Source: Pannonibacter indicus (GTDB taxonomy: Bacteria; Pseudomonadota; Alphaproteobacteria; Rhizobiales; Stappiaceae). Taken from it: a DNA stretch of 64,000 bases. Each line of letters opens with the position of its first letter. The first letter of the stretch is position 1. Where the stretch lies: assembly GCF_001418225.1 (NCBI RefSeq), contig NZ_LIPT01000010.1, positions 62,001-126,000 on the forward strand, in the 5' to 3' direction. This document shows positions 8,499 to 17,397 of the stretch, piece after piece. The notes beneath the pieces are model-generated. The model ran no database searches and had not been told where the DNA came from. It worked only from the letters and a program-made list of their open reading frames with translations. The translations under genes and the position numbers were made by a program.

Positions 8499-9386
8499 AT
8501 GTCATTCGCCGCCTGGCTGCTGCTGTTTTTCCTCAGTGCCCTGTGGGGCGGCTCGTTTCTCTTTGCCAAGGTGGCGGTGGCCGAGATTCCGCCGCTGATG
8601 CTGGTGTTCCTCAGGGTGCTGATTGCCGCCGCCGTGCTGCATATGGTGCTGCGCTTTACCCCGCACCGGTTTCCCCGTGATCCGAAGATGCTGGCAAGCT
8701 TCCTTGTCATGGGCCTGCTCAACAATGCGGTTCCCTTCTCGCTGATCTTCTGGGGCCAGACGGGCATCGCGGCAGGCCTTGCCTCGATCCTCAATGCCAC
8801 GACGCCGATCTTCACCTTCCTGATCGCCGCCGTGGTGCTGCATCAGGAACCGGTGACGGCCAACCGCATCGCTGGCGTATTGCTGGGCTTGTCGGGCGTG
8901 GCGCTGATGCTGTCCTCCAGCCTTGCCGGGCTCAGCTCCGATCCGCTTTGGGCGCAAGCCGCCTGCCTGGGCGCCGCCCTCTCCTACGGCCTCGCCGGAG
9001 CCTTCGGCCGCCGCTTCAAGGGCATGCCACCGCTGGTCACGGCAACCGGCCAGATCACCGGCTCCACCGTGCTGATGCTGCCGGTTGCGCTTTTCTCGGC
9101 CGGAAGCTGGTCACCGGCAGATGTCAGTCTGCTGGTCTGGAGCAATGTGCTGGCGCTCGCCGTACTCGCCACGGCGCTCGGCTACATGATCTTCTTCCGG
9201 CTTCTGGGCGAGGCAGGGGCAACCAACACCTCGACAGTCACCCTGCTGGTCCCCGTCTGCGCCCTCGGTTTCGGATATCTGCTGCTGGGCGAGAGGCTCT
9301 ATCCGGTGCAATTCGCCGGGCTCGGCATTCTGCTTAGCGGCCTCGTGCTGCTTGACGGGCGCATCCTGAAGCTGTTGCGCCCGTAA
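8499..9386 (+). CDS. EamA/DMT family transporter
   Basis: This 295-residue protein has about ten hydrophobic segments in two EamA halves (AWLLLFFLSALWGGSFLFAK and AACLGAALSYGLAGAFGRRF mark the repeat starts). It belongs to the drug/metabolite transporter superfamily and sits in the inner membrane. Family members export amino acids or other small metabolites; the substrate here is unknown. The frame is open from 8391, but ATG 8499 is the natural start because the first membrane helix begins there. It is transcribed divergently from purA and ends before a perfect 11-bp hairpin. Confidence 0.88.
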   Translation: MSFAAWLLLFFLSALWGGSFLFAKVAVAEIPPLMLVFLRVLIAAAVLHMVLRFTPHRFPRDPKMLASFLVMGLLNNAVPFSLIFWGQTGIAAGLASILNATTPIFTFLIAAVVLHQEPVTANRIAGVLLGLSGVALMLSSSLAGLSSDPLWAQAACLGAALSYGLAGAFGRRFKGMPPLVTATGQITGSTVLMLPVALFSAGSWSPADVSLLVWSNVLALAVLATALGYMIFFRLLGEAGATNTSTVTLLVPVCALGFGYLLLGERLYPVQFAGLGILLSGLVLLDGRILKLLRP

Positions 9387-9393
9387 ACTCAAT

Positions 9394-9419
9394 GAGCGGC
9401 ATCCTTCCGGATGCCGCTC
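9394..9419. terminator. perfect hairpin between convergent genes
   Basis: An 11-bp stem GAGCGGCATCC/GGATGCCGCTC with a four-base loop lies eight bases past the DMT exporter stop. No T run follows on either strand. Confidence 0.5.
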
Positions 9420-9443
9420 AAATCTCCAAAAACTCAGATCAAC

Positions 9444-9484
9444 CATGGTCTTCCCGGACGCAGCGCAGCGGAGATCCGGGATGA
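9444..9484. repeat. alphaproteobacterial intergenic repeat (GTCTTCCCGGACGCAGCG type)
   Basis: The stretch GGTCTTCCCGGACGCAGCG followed by GGAGATCCGGGATGAC resembles a short repeat common between genes in alphaproteobacteria. Related pieces occur near 44890-44910 and 47265-47370 in this window. Confidence 0.5.
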
Positions 9485-9530
9485 CAATAGAGAGGCAGTG
9501 CAAGCCACAAAGCCAAGACCCGCTTCCTCA

Positions 9531-11117
9531 TCAGAACTTCAGCACTTTGGCCTGTTTCACCAGCGGCAGTGATTCGATGGCACGCAGCGTAGCGGCGGGC
9601 ACTTCGCCATCCACCTCCAGCAGCGCGATGGCATCTCCACCCGGCTCCGTGCGGCCAAGATTGAACGTGGCGATGTTGATGCCTGCCTCGCCGAGAAGGC
9701 TGCCGAACTTGCCGATGAAACCCGGCTTGTCCTCGTTGGTGATGTAAAGCATGTAGGGGCCGAAACCGGCTTCCATGTTGATGCCCTTCACCTGAATGAT
9801 GCGCGGCTTGCCGTCGGCAAACACCGTGCCTGCGACGGAACGCTCCTGCCGGTCGGTGACAATGGTCAGGCGCATGTAAGTCTCGTAGGCGCCCATCTGG
9901 CCGCGCCGCACCTCTTCCACCTGAATGTCCCGCTCGCGGGCGATGGCCGGGGCCGACACCATGTTGACGGTCTGCAGCACCGGCGTCAGCACGCCGGTCA
10001 GCGCCGCCGCCGTCAGGGCGCGGGTGTTCATGTCGGCAATCGTGCCTTCATATTCGATGCGGATCTTGCGAATGCCGGTTTCCGTCAGCTGGCCCGCGAA
10101 GGAGCCCAGCTGCTCGGCCAGCCGCACGAAGGGCGTCAGGCGCGGCGCCTCTTCCGCCGAGATCGAAGGCATGTTGAGCGCGTTGATGACGGCACCGCTC
10201 ATCAGATAGTCCGAGATCTGCTCGGCCACCTGCAAGGCAACATTCTCCTGCGCCTCTTCGGTCGATGCGCCCAGATGCGGGGTGCAGACCATGTTCGGCG
10301 CGCCGAAGAGCACGTTTTCCTTCGCTGGCTCCTCGACAAACACATCGAACCCGGCCCCTGCCACATGGCCCGTATCAAGTGCCGCCCGCAGGGCCACCTC
10401 ATCAACCAGCCCGCCACGGGCACAGTTGATGATATAGACGCCGCGCTTGGTCTTCATCAGCGCATCGGCGGAGATGATGTTGCGGGTCTTGTCCGTCAGC
10501 GGCGTGTGCAGGGTGATGAAATCGGCCCGCGCCAGCAGCGTGTCCAGCTCAACCTTCTCAACGCCGAGATCCCTTGCCCGCTCAACCGACAGGAACGGGT
10601 CAAAGGCGAGAACCTTCATCTTCAGGCCGATGGCCCGGTCGGCGACGATCGAGCCGATGTTGCCGCAGCCGATGAGGCCCAGTGTCTTGCCGGTGATTTC
10701 CACACCCATGAAGCGGGACTTCTCCCACTTGCCGGCCTGCGTCGAGGCATCGGCGGCCGGGATCTGCCGGGCGAGCGAGAACATCATCGCAATGGCATGT
10801 TCCGCCGTGGTAATGGCGTTGCCAAAGGGCGTGTTCATCACGATGATGCCCTTGGCGGTGGCGGCCGGGATATCGACATTGTCGACGCCGATGCCCGCAC
10901 GGCCGATCACCTTCAGCCGCGTGGCGGCGGCAACCACCTTTTCGGTGACCTTGGTGGCCGAGCGGATGGCAAGGCCGTCATAATCGCCGATCACGGCGAG
11001 CAGGGCGTCCTTGTCCTTGCCCAGCTCCGGGCGGAAATCCACGTCGATGCCACGGTTCTTGAAGATCTGGATCGCTGCTTCCGACAGCTGATCCGAAATG
11101 AGCACTCTGGGAGCCAT
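9531..11117 (-). CDS. serA: D-3-phosphoglycerate dehydrogenase
   Basis: SerA oxidises 3-phosphoglycerate with NAD, the first step of serine synthesis. The 528-residue product is the long form. Its substrate and Rossmann domains (GKTLGLIGCGNIGSIVADRA, HLGASTEEAQENVA) are followed by an intervening allosteric substrate-binding domain (about 320-450) and a C-terminal ACT domain (YMLYITNEDKPGFIGKFGS). The ACT domain suggests feedback by serine, as known for the family. The start is ATG 11117 with GGAGAG upstream; homology does not support the five extra residues of the longer frame. It follows serC on the same strand with a 140-base gap, so the two are probably one operon. Confidence 0.96.
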   Translation of the reverse strand: MAPRVLISDQLSEAAIQIFKNRGIDVDFRPELGKDKDALLAVIGDYDGLAIRSATKVTEKVVAAATRLKVIGRAGIGVDNVDIPAATAKGIIVMNTPFGNAITTAEHAIAMMFSLARQIPAADASTQAGKWEKSRFMGVEITGKTLGLIGCGNIGSIVADRAIGLKMKVLAFDPFLSVERARDLGVEKVELDTLLARADFITLHTPLTDKTRNIISADALMKTKRGVYIINCARGGLVDEVALRAALDTGHVAGAGFDVFVEEPAKENVLFGAPNMVCTPHLGASTEEAQENVALQVAEQISDYLMSGAVINALNMPSISAEEAPRLTPFVRLAEQLGSFAGQLTETGIRKIRIEYEGTIADMNTRALTAAALTGVLTPVLQTVNMVSAPAIARERDIQVEEVRRGQMGAYETYMRLTIVTDRQERSVAGTVFADGKPRIIQVKGINMEAGFGPYMLYITNEDKPGFIGKFGSLLGEAGINIATFNLGRTEPGGDAIALLEVDGEVPAATLRAIESLPLVKQAKVLKF

Positions 11118-11257
11118 GAAACTCTCCTTCATTCAGGGCGCTTCAGGCAAGGCAGCACCGTCTGCGGTTCAACGGGAGAACCGCAGCAGGCGCCTCACAC
11201 GGGCGCAGGATTTTGGTGAAGTGCAAGGCCCGGAGAAAAGCTCACCGGGCCCTCGCA

Positions 11258-12430
11258 TCAGGCGGCTGCCTGCAAGCGGGCCTTCTGGGCCGCAAAGGCC
11301 CAGTCGAGCCAGGGCAGAAGCGCCGCAACGCTGTCCGGATCCACCGTCGCACCGCACCAGATGCGGAAGCCCGTCGGGGCATCGCGGTAGGAGCCGATGT
11401 CATAGGCGACACCTTCAGCTTCCAGCGCAGAGGCCATGGCCTTGGCGAACGCCGCCTGCCCCGCATCGTCCAGCGCCGTCACCGCCGGATCAACGATCTT
11501 CAGGCAGACGGAGGTGTTGGAGCGCGTGGCCGGATCAACGGCGAGGAAGTCCACCCACGGCGTCTCTTCCACCCAGCGGGCGATATGCCCGGCGCTGGTG
11601 TCGGCGCGGCCGATCAGGGCCTTCAGGCCGCCGATGGAGGATGCCCATTCCAGCGCATCGATATAGTCCTCGACGCAGAGCATGGACGGGGTGTTGATGG
11701 TCTCGCCCTTGAAGATGCCTTCGATCAGCTTGCCCTTGGAGGTCAGGCGGAAAATCTTCGGCAGCGGCCAGGCGGGGGTGTAGCTCTCCAGCCGGGCAAC
11801 GGCGCGCGGGCTGAGGATCAGCATGCCATGCGCGCCTTCACCGCCGAGCGCCTTCTGCCAGGAGAAGGTGACCACATCGAGCTTGGCGAAGTCCAGCTCC
11901 TGCGCGAAAGCGGCGGAGGTGGCATCGCAGATGACGAGGCCTTCCCGGTCTGCCGGGATCCAGTTTGCATCCGGCACGCGCACGCCAGAAGTCGTGCCGT
12001 TCCAGGTGAAGACAACGTCGCGGCTGAAATCGACGCTGCCAAGGTCCGGCAGCTCGCCATAGGGCGCTTCGATGGTGCGGGCATCCAGCTTCAGCTGCTT
12101 GACCACATCGGTCACCCAAGTGGAGCCGAAGCTTTCCCAGGCGAGCATATCAACACCGCGCGCACCGAGCAGGGACCACAGGGCCATCTCGACCGCGCCC
12201 GTGTCCGAGGCCGGAACGATACCGATGCGGTAGTCCGCAGGCACCTCAAGGATCTCACGGGTCTTGTCGATGGCGAGTTCAAGACGGGTCTTGCCGATCT
12301 TGGCGCGGTGGGAGCGGCCAAGGGACTTCACGTCCAGCGCGGCGGCAGACCAGCCGGGGCGCTTGGCGCAAGGACCAGACGAAAAACGGGGATTGGCCGG
12401 GCGCTTTGCCGGCTTCGCAGTCGCTGTCAT
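11258..12430 (-). CDS. serC: phosphoserine aminotransferase
   Basis: SerC transfers an amino group from glutamate to 3-phosphohydroxypyruvate, the second step of serine synthesis, using PLP. The 390-residue product is of the alphaproteobacterial type ([16 protein letters not shown]). The PLP-binding lysine is K193 in [10 protein letters not shown]. The ATG at 12430 has GAGAGG about eight bases upstream, lying inside the second hairpin of the serC leader, so translation is probably controlled there. It is followed by serA. Confidence 0.96.
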   Translation of the reverse strand: MTATAKPAKRPANPRFSSGPCAKRPGWSAAALDVKSLGRSHRAKIGKTRLELAIDKTREILEVPADYRIGIVPASDTGAVEMALWSLLGARGVDMLAWESFGSTWVTDVVKQLKLDARTIEAPYGELPDLGSVDFSRDVVFTWNGTTSGVRVPDANWIPADREGLVICDATSAAFAQELDFAKLDVVTFSWQKALGGEGAHGMLILSPRAVARLESYTPAWPLPKIFRLTSKGKLIEGIFKGETINTPSMLCVEDYIDALEWASSIGGLKALIGRADTSAGHIARWVEETPWVDFLAVDPATRSNTSVCLKIVDPAVTALDDAGQAAFAKAMASALEAEGVAYDIGSYRDAPTGFRIWCGATVDPDSVAALLPWLDWAFAAQKARLQAAA

Positions 12431-12432
12431 AT

Positions 12433-12472
12433 GCTATCCTCTCAGATAGGCGCTCCTCGTTGGGGAGGAGTG
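12433..12472 (-). promoter_or_regulatory. serC leader RNA motif
   Basis: Two adjacent hairpins precede serC in the transcript: CTCCTCC/GGAGGAG-like (complement of 12453-12470) and CTATCTGAGAGGATAG (complement of 12434-12449). The second contains the serC ribosome-binding GAGAGG. This agrees with the known alphaproteobacterial serC motif, whose last stem overlaps the ribosome site. The ligand or effector is not established. Confidence 0.8.
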
Positions 12473-12546
12473 TCCCACTGACTTGGATATGCCCTTCCGG
12501 CAGGCCGGTCAAGCCGGATGGAGCCTTGCAGCGCTGCAAAGCGAAA

Positions 12547-12569
12547 GGCCGGTGCTTGTGGCACCGGCC
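12547..12569 (-). terminator. terminator of the outer-membrane protein gene
   Basis: The perfect stem GGCCGGTGC/GCACCGGCC is followed on the minus strand by TTTCG. It lies about 27 bases past the stop at 12596 and separates that gene from serC. Confidence 0.75.
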
Positions 12570-12595
12570 CCTGAAGTGATCCGCGGGGAAGAGGA

Positions 12596-13423
12596 TCAGT
12601 AACGGGCAGAGACAGCATTGCCCGAATAGAGCATCGGACGGTTGACCGGGCCAGCCGTATCGAAGTTGTATCGCACGCCAAGCCTGATCTCGTGGGCGGC
12701 CAGATCCTTGTACTTGATCCGGCTCTGACCGGTGCCGACATTGTTCAGCTGGACAGAACGGGCCTCGCCCAGGTTCTTGTAGCGGTAGCCAAGATCGATG
12801 TCCCAGTTCGGCGTCACCGCATAAGAAGTACCAGCCATCAGCGCCCAGGCAAAGTTCCACTTGCCGCTCGACCCGTCGTAGGACGTGTTCACGCCATTCG
12901 GGTTGAAGGACTTGGTGTCGTGGACATTCACATAGGCCGCACCCACACCAGCCCCCACATAGGGGGTAAAGCCGTTCCAGGTGCCCACATCCAGATAGCC
13001 GTTCAGCATCAGCGTCCAGACGTCGATATTGGCCGTTTCGCGGGAATAATCCGTGCCGGTGCAGAGGTTGCAAGGCGCATAACCACGGTACTTGGCTGAC
13101 GGCTCGTAGTCGAACGTCAGGTCGGAACGCAGATAGTCGTTGAACTTGTAACCAATACCTGCACCGATGACGACCGTATCGTTCATCTTGTTACGGTTAA
13201 AACGCAGATCACCGATCACGGGATCACTGAAGCTGCCTTTCGGCGCCTGATAAATCTTGTAGCCGATATCGCCGCGCAGATACCAGCCGCCGGTGGCCGG
13301 GACTTCGGGGATATGCTCAATCACAGGAGCCGGCAGATCCATCGCCAGATCCGCGGCCAGTGCTGCCTGCGAGATGAAGATCGCACAGCTCGCCAAAGAC
13401 AACTGCTTGAAAACGCTGCCCAT
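12596..13423 (-). CDS. outer-membrane beta-barrel protein (Omp25/OmpW-like porin family)
   Basis: The 275-residue precursor has a signal peptide ending SQAALA near residue 24. After it, alternating hydrophobic strands and aromatic residues are typical of a small eight-stranded barrel (GGWYLRGDIGYKIY, YVGAGVGAAYVNV, IRLGVRYNFD). Proteins of this group are abundant surface proteins in Hyphomicrobiales; a specific function cannot be given. The ATG at 13423 is preferred over 13453 because AAGGA and the signal peptide fit it. The protein does not end in Phe as many barrels do (it ends SARY). A CtrA-type box lies about 90 bases upstream. Confidence 0.82.
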   Translation of the reverse strand: MGSVFKQLSLASCAIFISQAALAADLAMDLPAPVIEHIPEVPATGGWYLRGDIGYKIYQAPKGSFSDPVIGDLRFNRNKMNDTVVIGAGIGYKFNDYLRSDLTFDYEPSAKYRGYAPCNLCTGTDYSRETANIDVWTLMLNGYLDVGTWNGFTPYVGAGVGAAYVNVHDTKSFNPNGVNTSYDGSSGKWNFAWALMAGTSYAVTPNWDIDLGYRYKNLGEARSVQLNNVGTGQSRIKYKDLAAHEIRLGVRYNFDTAGPVNRPMLYSGNAVSARY

Positions 13424-13507
13424 GTCCTCGTCCTTTGAAACAAGCGTCCGCACCAGCCAGGCTGCGGGGCGCGCTTTGGAACATGTCTTAAATCTAGGGC
13501 AAAAGGT

Positions 13508-13523
13508 TTAAAGGGTGCTTAAC
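13508..13523 (-). promoter_or_regulatory. CtrA-like binding site upstream of the outer-membrane protein gene
   Basis: TTAAAGGGTGCTTAAC matches the full CtrA consensus TTAA-N7-TTAAC. A weaker match, TTAA-N7-TAAAC, follows at 13551-13566. The site lies 85-100 bases before the ATG at 13423. Binding has not been shown. Confidence 0.55.
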
Positions 13524-13593
13524 CGTATTTCTTTACCAGGATTTTTTACCTTAACCCAAGGTAAACAAGAGAGATCACGTTAGGACTTCATTA

Positions 13594-13625
13594 ATAAAAA
13601 GGCACCCGCCTCTCCAGCGGATGCC
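13594..13625 (-). terminator. terminator downstream of glmM
   Basis: On the minus strand GGCATCCGC and GCGGGTGCC form a stem that is followed directly by TTTTTATT. It lies 125 bases past the glmM stop. Confidence 0.75.
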
Positions 13626-13674
13626 CTGTGCTTTTACCATTCCGGAAAAAGCTTGCCTCATCTCAGGATGGCCA

Positions 13675-13718
13675 GGCCCGTGCAGCGTTTGAGCGTTTCA
13701 AGATGTGATGAACAGCAT
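13675..13718 (-). repeat. interspersed intergenic repeat, diverged copy E
   Basis: Read on the minus strand, ATGCTGTTCATCACATCTTG and the following AAACGCTCAAACGCTGCACG line up with the repeat core at 31811, with several mismatches. Confidence 0.5.
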
Positions 13719-13750
13719 TAGACGCCTTGGAATGAGCTGGTCCCTCGACG

Positions 13751-15094
13751 TCAGGCAGCCGAACGCGCGACAACTCCGGCGATTTCGTCCACCACGTCAT
13801 TGACCAGCGAGGCGTCATCCCCTTCCGCCATGACACGGATCAGCGGCTCTGTCCCGGACGGACGGATGACCAGCCGGCCGCTGCTGCCAAGGCGCTCACG
13901 CCCGGCATCTATAGCCGACTTGACCATGTCACTCTCCAGCGGTTTACCGCTCTTGTAGCGCACGTTCTTCAGCACCTGCGGAACCGGCACGAACTTGGCA
14001 CAGACCTCGGACACCGGGCGGTCCTGCTCGCGCACGCAGGCGAGAATCTGCAGGGCCGCAATGAGGCCGTCGCCAGTGGTGGCGAAGTCCGACAGTACGA
14101 GATGGCCGGACTGCTCTCCGCCAACGTTGAAGCCATGGGCACGCATATGCTCCACCACGTAGCGGTCCCCCACCTTGGTGCGGGCCAGTTCCAGCCCGCG
14201 CGAGCCAAGGAAGCGCTCAAGCCCGAGATTGGACATGACCGTTGCCACGATGCCCGGTCCCGTGAGCTTGCCTGCCGCATGCCAGCTCTCGGCAACGGTT
14301 GCCATCAGCTGGTCGCCATCCACCACCTGACCGCGTTCGTCGACAATGATCACCCGGTCCGCGTCACCATCCAGCGCAATGCCGATATCGGCCCGCACCT
14401 CATGCACCTTGCGCGCCAGCGCGTCGGTGGAGGTGGAGCCGCAGTCCTTGTTGATGTTGTAGCCGTCCGGATTGACGCCGATGGAGATGACTTCCGCGCC
14501 CAGTTCCCACAGCACTGCCGGTGCCACCTTGTAGGCCGCGCCATTGGCGCAATCGGCCACGATGCGCAGGCCTTCCAGGCTCATGTCGCGCGGCAGGGTG
14601 CGCTTGGCGAATTCGATGTAACGGTCGTGCACGCCGTCAATGCGCTTGGCCCGGCCCAGCTGATCAACGCTGGCAAGGCGCGGCGTCAGATCGCTGTCCA
14701 TGAGACGCTCGATTTCGAGCTCGATCTCGTCGCTCAGCTTGAAGCCGTCCGGCCCGAAAAACTTGATGCCATTGTCGGCAAAGGGATTGTGCGACGCTGA
14801 GATCATGACGCCGAGATCTGCGCGCAGCGAGCGTGTCAGCATGGCGACGGCCGGCGTGGGCATCGGCCCGAGCAGGAACACTTCGAGGCCAACGGACGTA
14901 AAGCCCGCCACCATGGCATTCTCCAGCATGTAGCCGGACAGGCGCGTATCCTTGCCGATCACGACGCGGCTGCGGTGATGGCCATTGCGGAACATGAGGC
15001 CAGCCGCCATGGCGACCTTGAGTGCCACTTCCGCCGTCATCGGATGGGTGTTCGCCTTGCCGCGAATGCCGTCGGTTCCGAAATACTTGCGCAT
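13751..15094 (-). CDS. glmM: phosphoglucosamine mutase
   Basis: GlmM converts glucosamine-6-phosphate to glucosamine-1-phosphate for UDP-GlcNAc and hence peptidoglycan and lipid A. The 447-residue product begins [15 protein letters not shown]. It carries the phosphoserine loop [17 protein letters not shown] (Ser101), the metal loop DGDADR (about 242-247), the sugar-binding GGEQSGH and the phosphate-binding [12 protein letters not shown]. All catalytic parts are intact. It lies downstream of ftsH on the same strand, an arrangement often seen in this group, but the strong terminator after ftsH suggests it also has its own promoter. Confidence 0.96.
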   Translation of the reverse strand: MRKYFGTDGIRGKANTHPMTAEVALKVAMAAGLMFRNGHHRSRVVIGKDTRLSGYMLENAMVAGFTSVGLEVFLLGPMPTPAVAMLTRSLRADLGVMISASHNPFADNGIKFFGPDGFKLSDEIELEIERLMDSDLTPRLASVDQLGRAKRIDGVHDRYIEFAKRTLPRDMSLEGLRIVADCANGAAYKVAPAVLWELGAEVISIGVNPDGYNINKDCGSTSTDALARKVHEVRADIGIALDGDADRVIIVDERGQVVDGDQLMATVAESWHAAGKLTGPGIVATVMSNLGLERFLGSRGLELARTKVGDRYVVEHMRAHGFNVGGEQSGHLVLSDFATTGDGLIAALQILACVREQDRPVSEVCAKFVPVPQVLKNVRYKSGKPLESDMVKSAIDAGRERLGSSGRLVIRPSGTEPLIRVMAEGDDASLVNDVVDEIAGVVARSAA

Positions 15095-15190
15095 GGGTGA
15101 ATCACTGCCTTTGCGATTGGTCTTGTACGTCCCTCATACAGCGTTCCGCCGCAGAAGGCCGGTCAAAATTTGTGATCGACTGTTACGATG

Positions 15191-15221
15191 AAAAACGCCC
15201 GGCCTGTAAAGACCGGGCGTC
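15191..15221 (-). terminator. terminator of ftsH
   Basis: On the minus strand GACGCCCGGTC and GGCCGGGCGTT form a stem followed by TTTTTC. It starts 25 bases after the ftsH stop. Confidence 0.85.
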
Positions 15222-15245
15222 AGGTTATCAAGAAGGAATGACAGC

Positions 15246-17171
15246 TCAGGCGAGCGGCTGCGGCTCCAGGCCTGAGGGCGCCCCCCCCTCCCCGCCGCGC
15301 TTGGCACCGGCGGAGGGAACTGCGGAGCTGCGGCCCACGGGCTGGTCGTCATCCTCGTCACGAACCGGCGGCTTGCCTGCGAGCAGGTTCTTGATCTCTT
15401 CGCCCGACAGGGTTTCGTACTCGATCAGGCCCTTGGCGAGCGTTTCAAGATCATCCGCACGTTCGGTCAGGATACGGCGGGCTTCGTTGAAGCCCTCCTC
15501 CACGAACCGTCGCACTTCGGCGTCAATGATACGCGCGGTCTCTTCTGACACGTTCTGCTGGCGGGCAACGGAATGGCCGAGGAACACTTCTTCCTGGTTC
15601 TCGCCATAGGCCACCTTGCCGAGCTTGTCGGAATAGCCCCACTGGGTGACCATGGCGCGCGCCAGACGGGTCGCCTGCTGAATGTCCGAGGAAGCGCCCG
15701 AAGTGACATTCTCAAGGCCGAAGATCAGCTCTTCCGCCACGCGCCCGCCCATGATGATCGCAAGGCGCGAGGTCATCTGGGTGTAGCTCATGGAGATTTC
15801 GTCACGCTCGGGCAGCTGCATCACCATGCCAAGCGCACGGCCGCGCGGGATGATGGTTGCCTTGTGGACCGGATGGGCCTTCGGCACGCTGAGCGCGACA
15901 AGGGCGTGGCCAGCCTCATGATAGGCGGTGCAGCGCTTTTCCTCTTCGGTCATCACCAGCGTGCGGCGCTCGGCGCCCATCATCACCTTGTCCTTGGCGT
16001 CTTCGAACTCTGCCATGGTCACGAGGCGCTTGGACCGGCGGGCCGCCAGAAGGGCTGCCTCGTTGACGAGGTTCATCAGATCCGCACCGGAGAAGCCGGG
16101 GGTGCCACGGGCAAGAACCTTCACGTCCACATCCGGCGCCAGCGGCACCTTGCGCATGTGCACCTTTAGGATCTTCTCGCGGCCGGTCACATCCGGGTTC
16201 GGCACAACGATCTGGCGGTCGAAGCGGCCCGGGCGCAGCAGCGCCGGGTCGAGAACGTCCGGACGGTTGGTCGCAGCGATGATGATGATGCCTTCGTTCG
16301 GCTCGAAACCATCCATCTCAACGAGGAGCTGGTTCAGCGTCTGCTCGCGCTCGTCATTGCCGCCGCCGAGCCCCGCACCGCGATGACGGCCGACCGCGTC
16401 GATTTCATCGATGAAGATGATGCAAGGCGCGTTCTTCTTCGCCTGTTCGAACATGTCGCGCACGCGGGACGCACCGACACCGACGAACATTTCAACGAAG
16501 TCCGAGCCGGAGATGGTGAAGAACGGCACATTGGCCTCACCCGCCACCGCTCGGGCGGTCAGGGTCTTGCCGGTGCCCGGAGGGCCGACGAGCAGCACAC
16601 CCCGCGGAATGCGGCCACCGAGACGCTGGAACTTCTGCGGATCACGCAGGAATTCCACGATTTCCTGAAGGTCTTCCTTGGCCTCGTCAATGCCGGCCAC
16701 GTCATCAAAGGTGACGCGGCCATGGGCTTCGGTCAGCAGTTTGGCCTTGGACTTGCCAAAGCCCATCGCCTTGCCGCCGGCACCGCCCTGCATCTGGCGC
16801 ATGAGGAAGATCCAGACGCCAAGGATGATGATCATCGGCAGCCAGGAAATCAGCGCGCCTGCAAGCGAGAAATTCTCTGAAGGCGGACGGGCCTTGATCA
16901 GCACGCCCTTGTTGCGCAGCTCGTCCACATATTGGGTGCCGCTGGGCGCATAGGTCTGGAACTGGCCGCCATTGGTGAAGTTGCCGGTGATCAGCTGATC
17001 CTGGATCGTTACATCACGAATCTCGCCCTGATCCGCCTGGTTCAGGAACTGCGAGAACGGAATGTCATTGGACGCCGTTCTCTGGGAAGAGCCCTGAAAC
17101 AGCTGGAACAACGCGATCAGCAGGAGCGCGATGATCACCCAGAGGGCAAGATTACGGAAATTTGCGTTCAT
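15246..17171 (-). CDS. ftsH: ATP-dependent zinc metalloprotease FtsH
   Basis: FtsH is a membrane-bound AAA+ protease that degrades membrane proteins and regulators such as RpoH and LpxC. The 641-residue product has two membrane segments (about 8-26 and 104-124) around a periplasmic domain. Walker A GPPGTGKT is at 196-203 and Walker B IIFIDE at 251-256. A second region of homology is at 299-320 ([20 protein letters not shown]), and the zinc site HEAGH is at 418-422. The C-terminal tail is Pro/Gly-rich. It follows tilS on the same strand after a 226-base spacer, which probably contains its promoter. Confidence 0.98.
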   Translation of the reverse strand: MNANFRNLALWVIIALLLIALFQLFQGSSQRTASNDIPFSQFLNQADQGEIRDVTIQDQLITGNFTNGGQFQTYAPSGTQYVDELRNKGVLIKARPPSENFSLAGALISWLPMIIILGVWIFLMRQMQGGAGGKAMGFGKSKAKLLTEAHGRVTFDDVAGIDEAKEDLQEIVEFLRDPQKFQRLGGRIPRGVLLVGPPGTGKTLTARAVAGEANVPFFTISGSDFVEMFVGVGASRVRDMFEQAKKNAPCIIFIDEIDAVGRHRGAGLGGGNDEREQTLNQLLVEMDGFEPNEGIIIIAATNRPDVLDPALLRPGRFDRQIVVPNPDVTGREKILKVHMRKVPLAPDVDVKVLARGTPGFSGADLMNLVNEAALLAARRSKRLVTMAEFEDAKDKVMMGAERRTLVMTEEEKRCTAYHEAGHALVALSVPKAHPVHKATIIPRGRALGMVMQLPERDEISMSYTQMTSRLAIIMGGRVAEELIFGLENVTSGASSDIQQATRLARAMVTQWGYSDKLGKVAYGENQEEVFLGHSVARQQNVSEETARIIDAEVRRFVEEGFNEARRILTERADDLETLAKGLIEYETLSGEEIKNLLAGKPPVRDEDDDQPVGRSSAVPSAGAKRGGEGGAPSGLEPQPLA

Positions 17172-17397
17172 TTCGATCCCTTGTCCGCCATCAGGCGTCC
17201 ATCAACGTCGAGGGTTGCCGGCTACTGTCCCACAAGATAGGTCGGCATAGTGCCCCTGCCAAGGAGTAGCCGCAGTGTTGCGCGGATCAGCTCACTTTTT
17301 TGTTAAGCCCGCGCCGGTTTCAGCAACATCAGCCTCCCTTAGGGCATGTTGCCTGCAGGTGCAATGACGCACCGCCCCGCACTCTTTGCACAGAGCG

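Larger units (their letters stand above)
13424..13750. other. gene-free spacer between the outer-membrane protein gene and glmM
   Basis: The stretch holds the CtrA-like boxes, an AT-rich promoter-like region, the glmM terminator and a diverged copy of the interspersed repeat. I see no gene in it. Confidence 0.7.
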
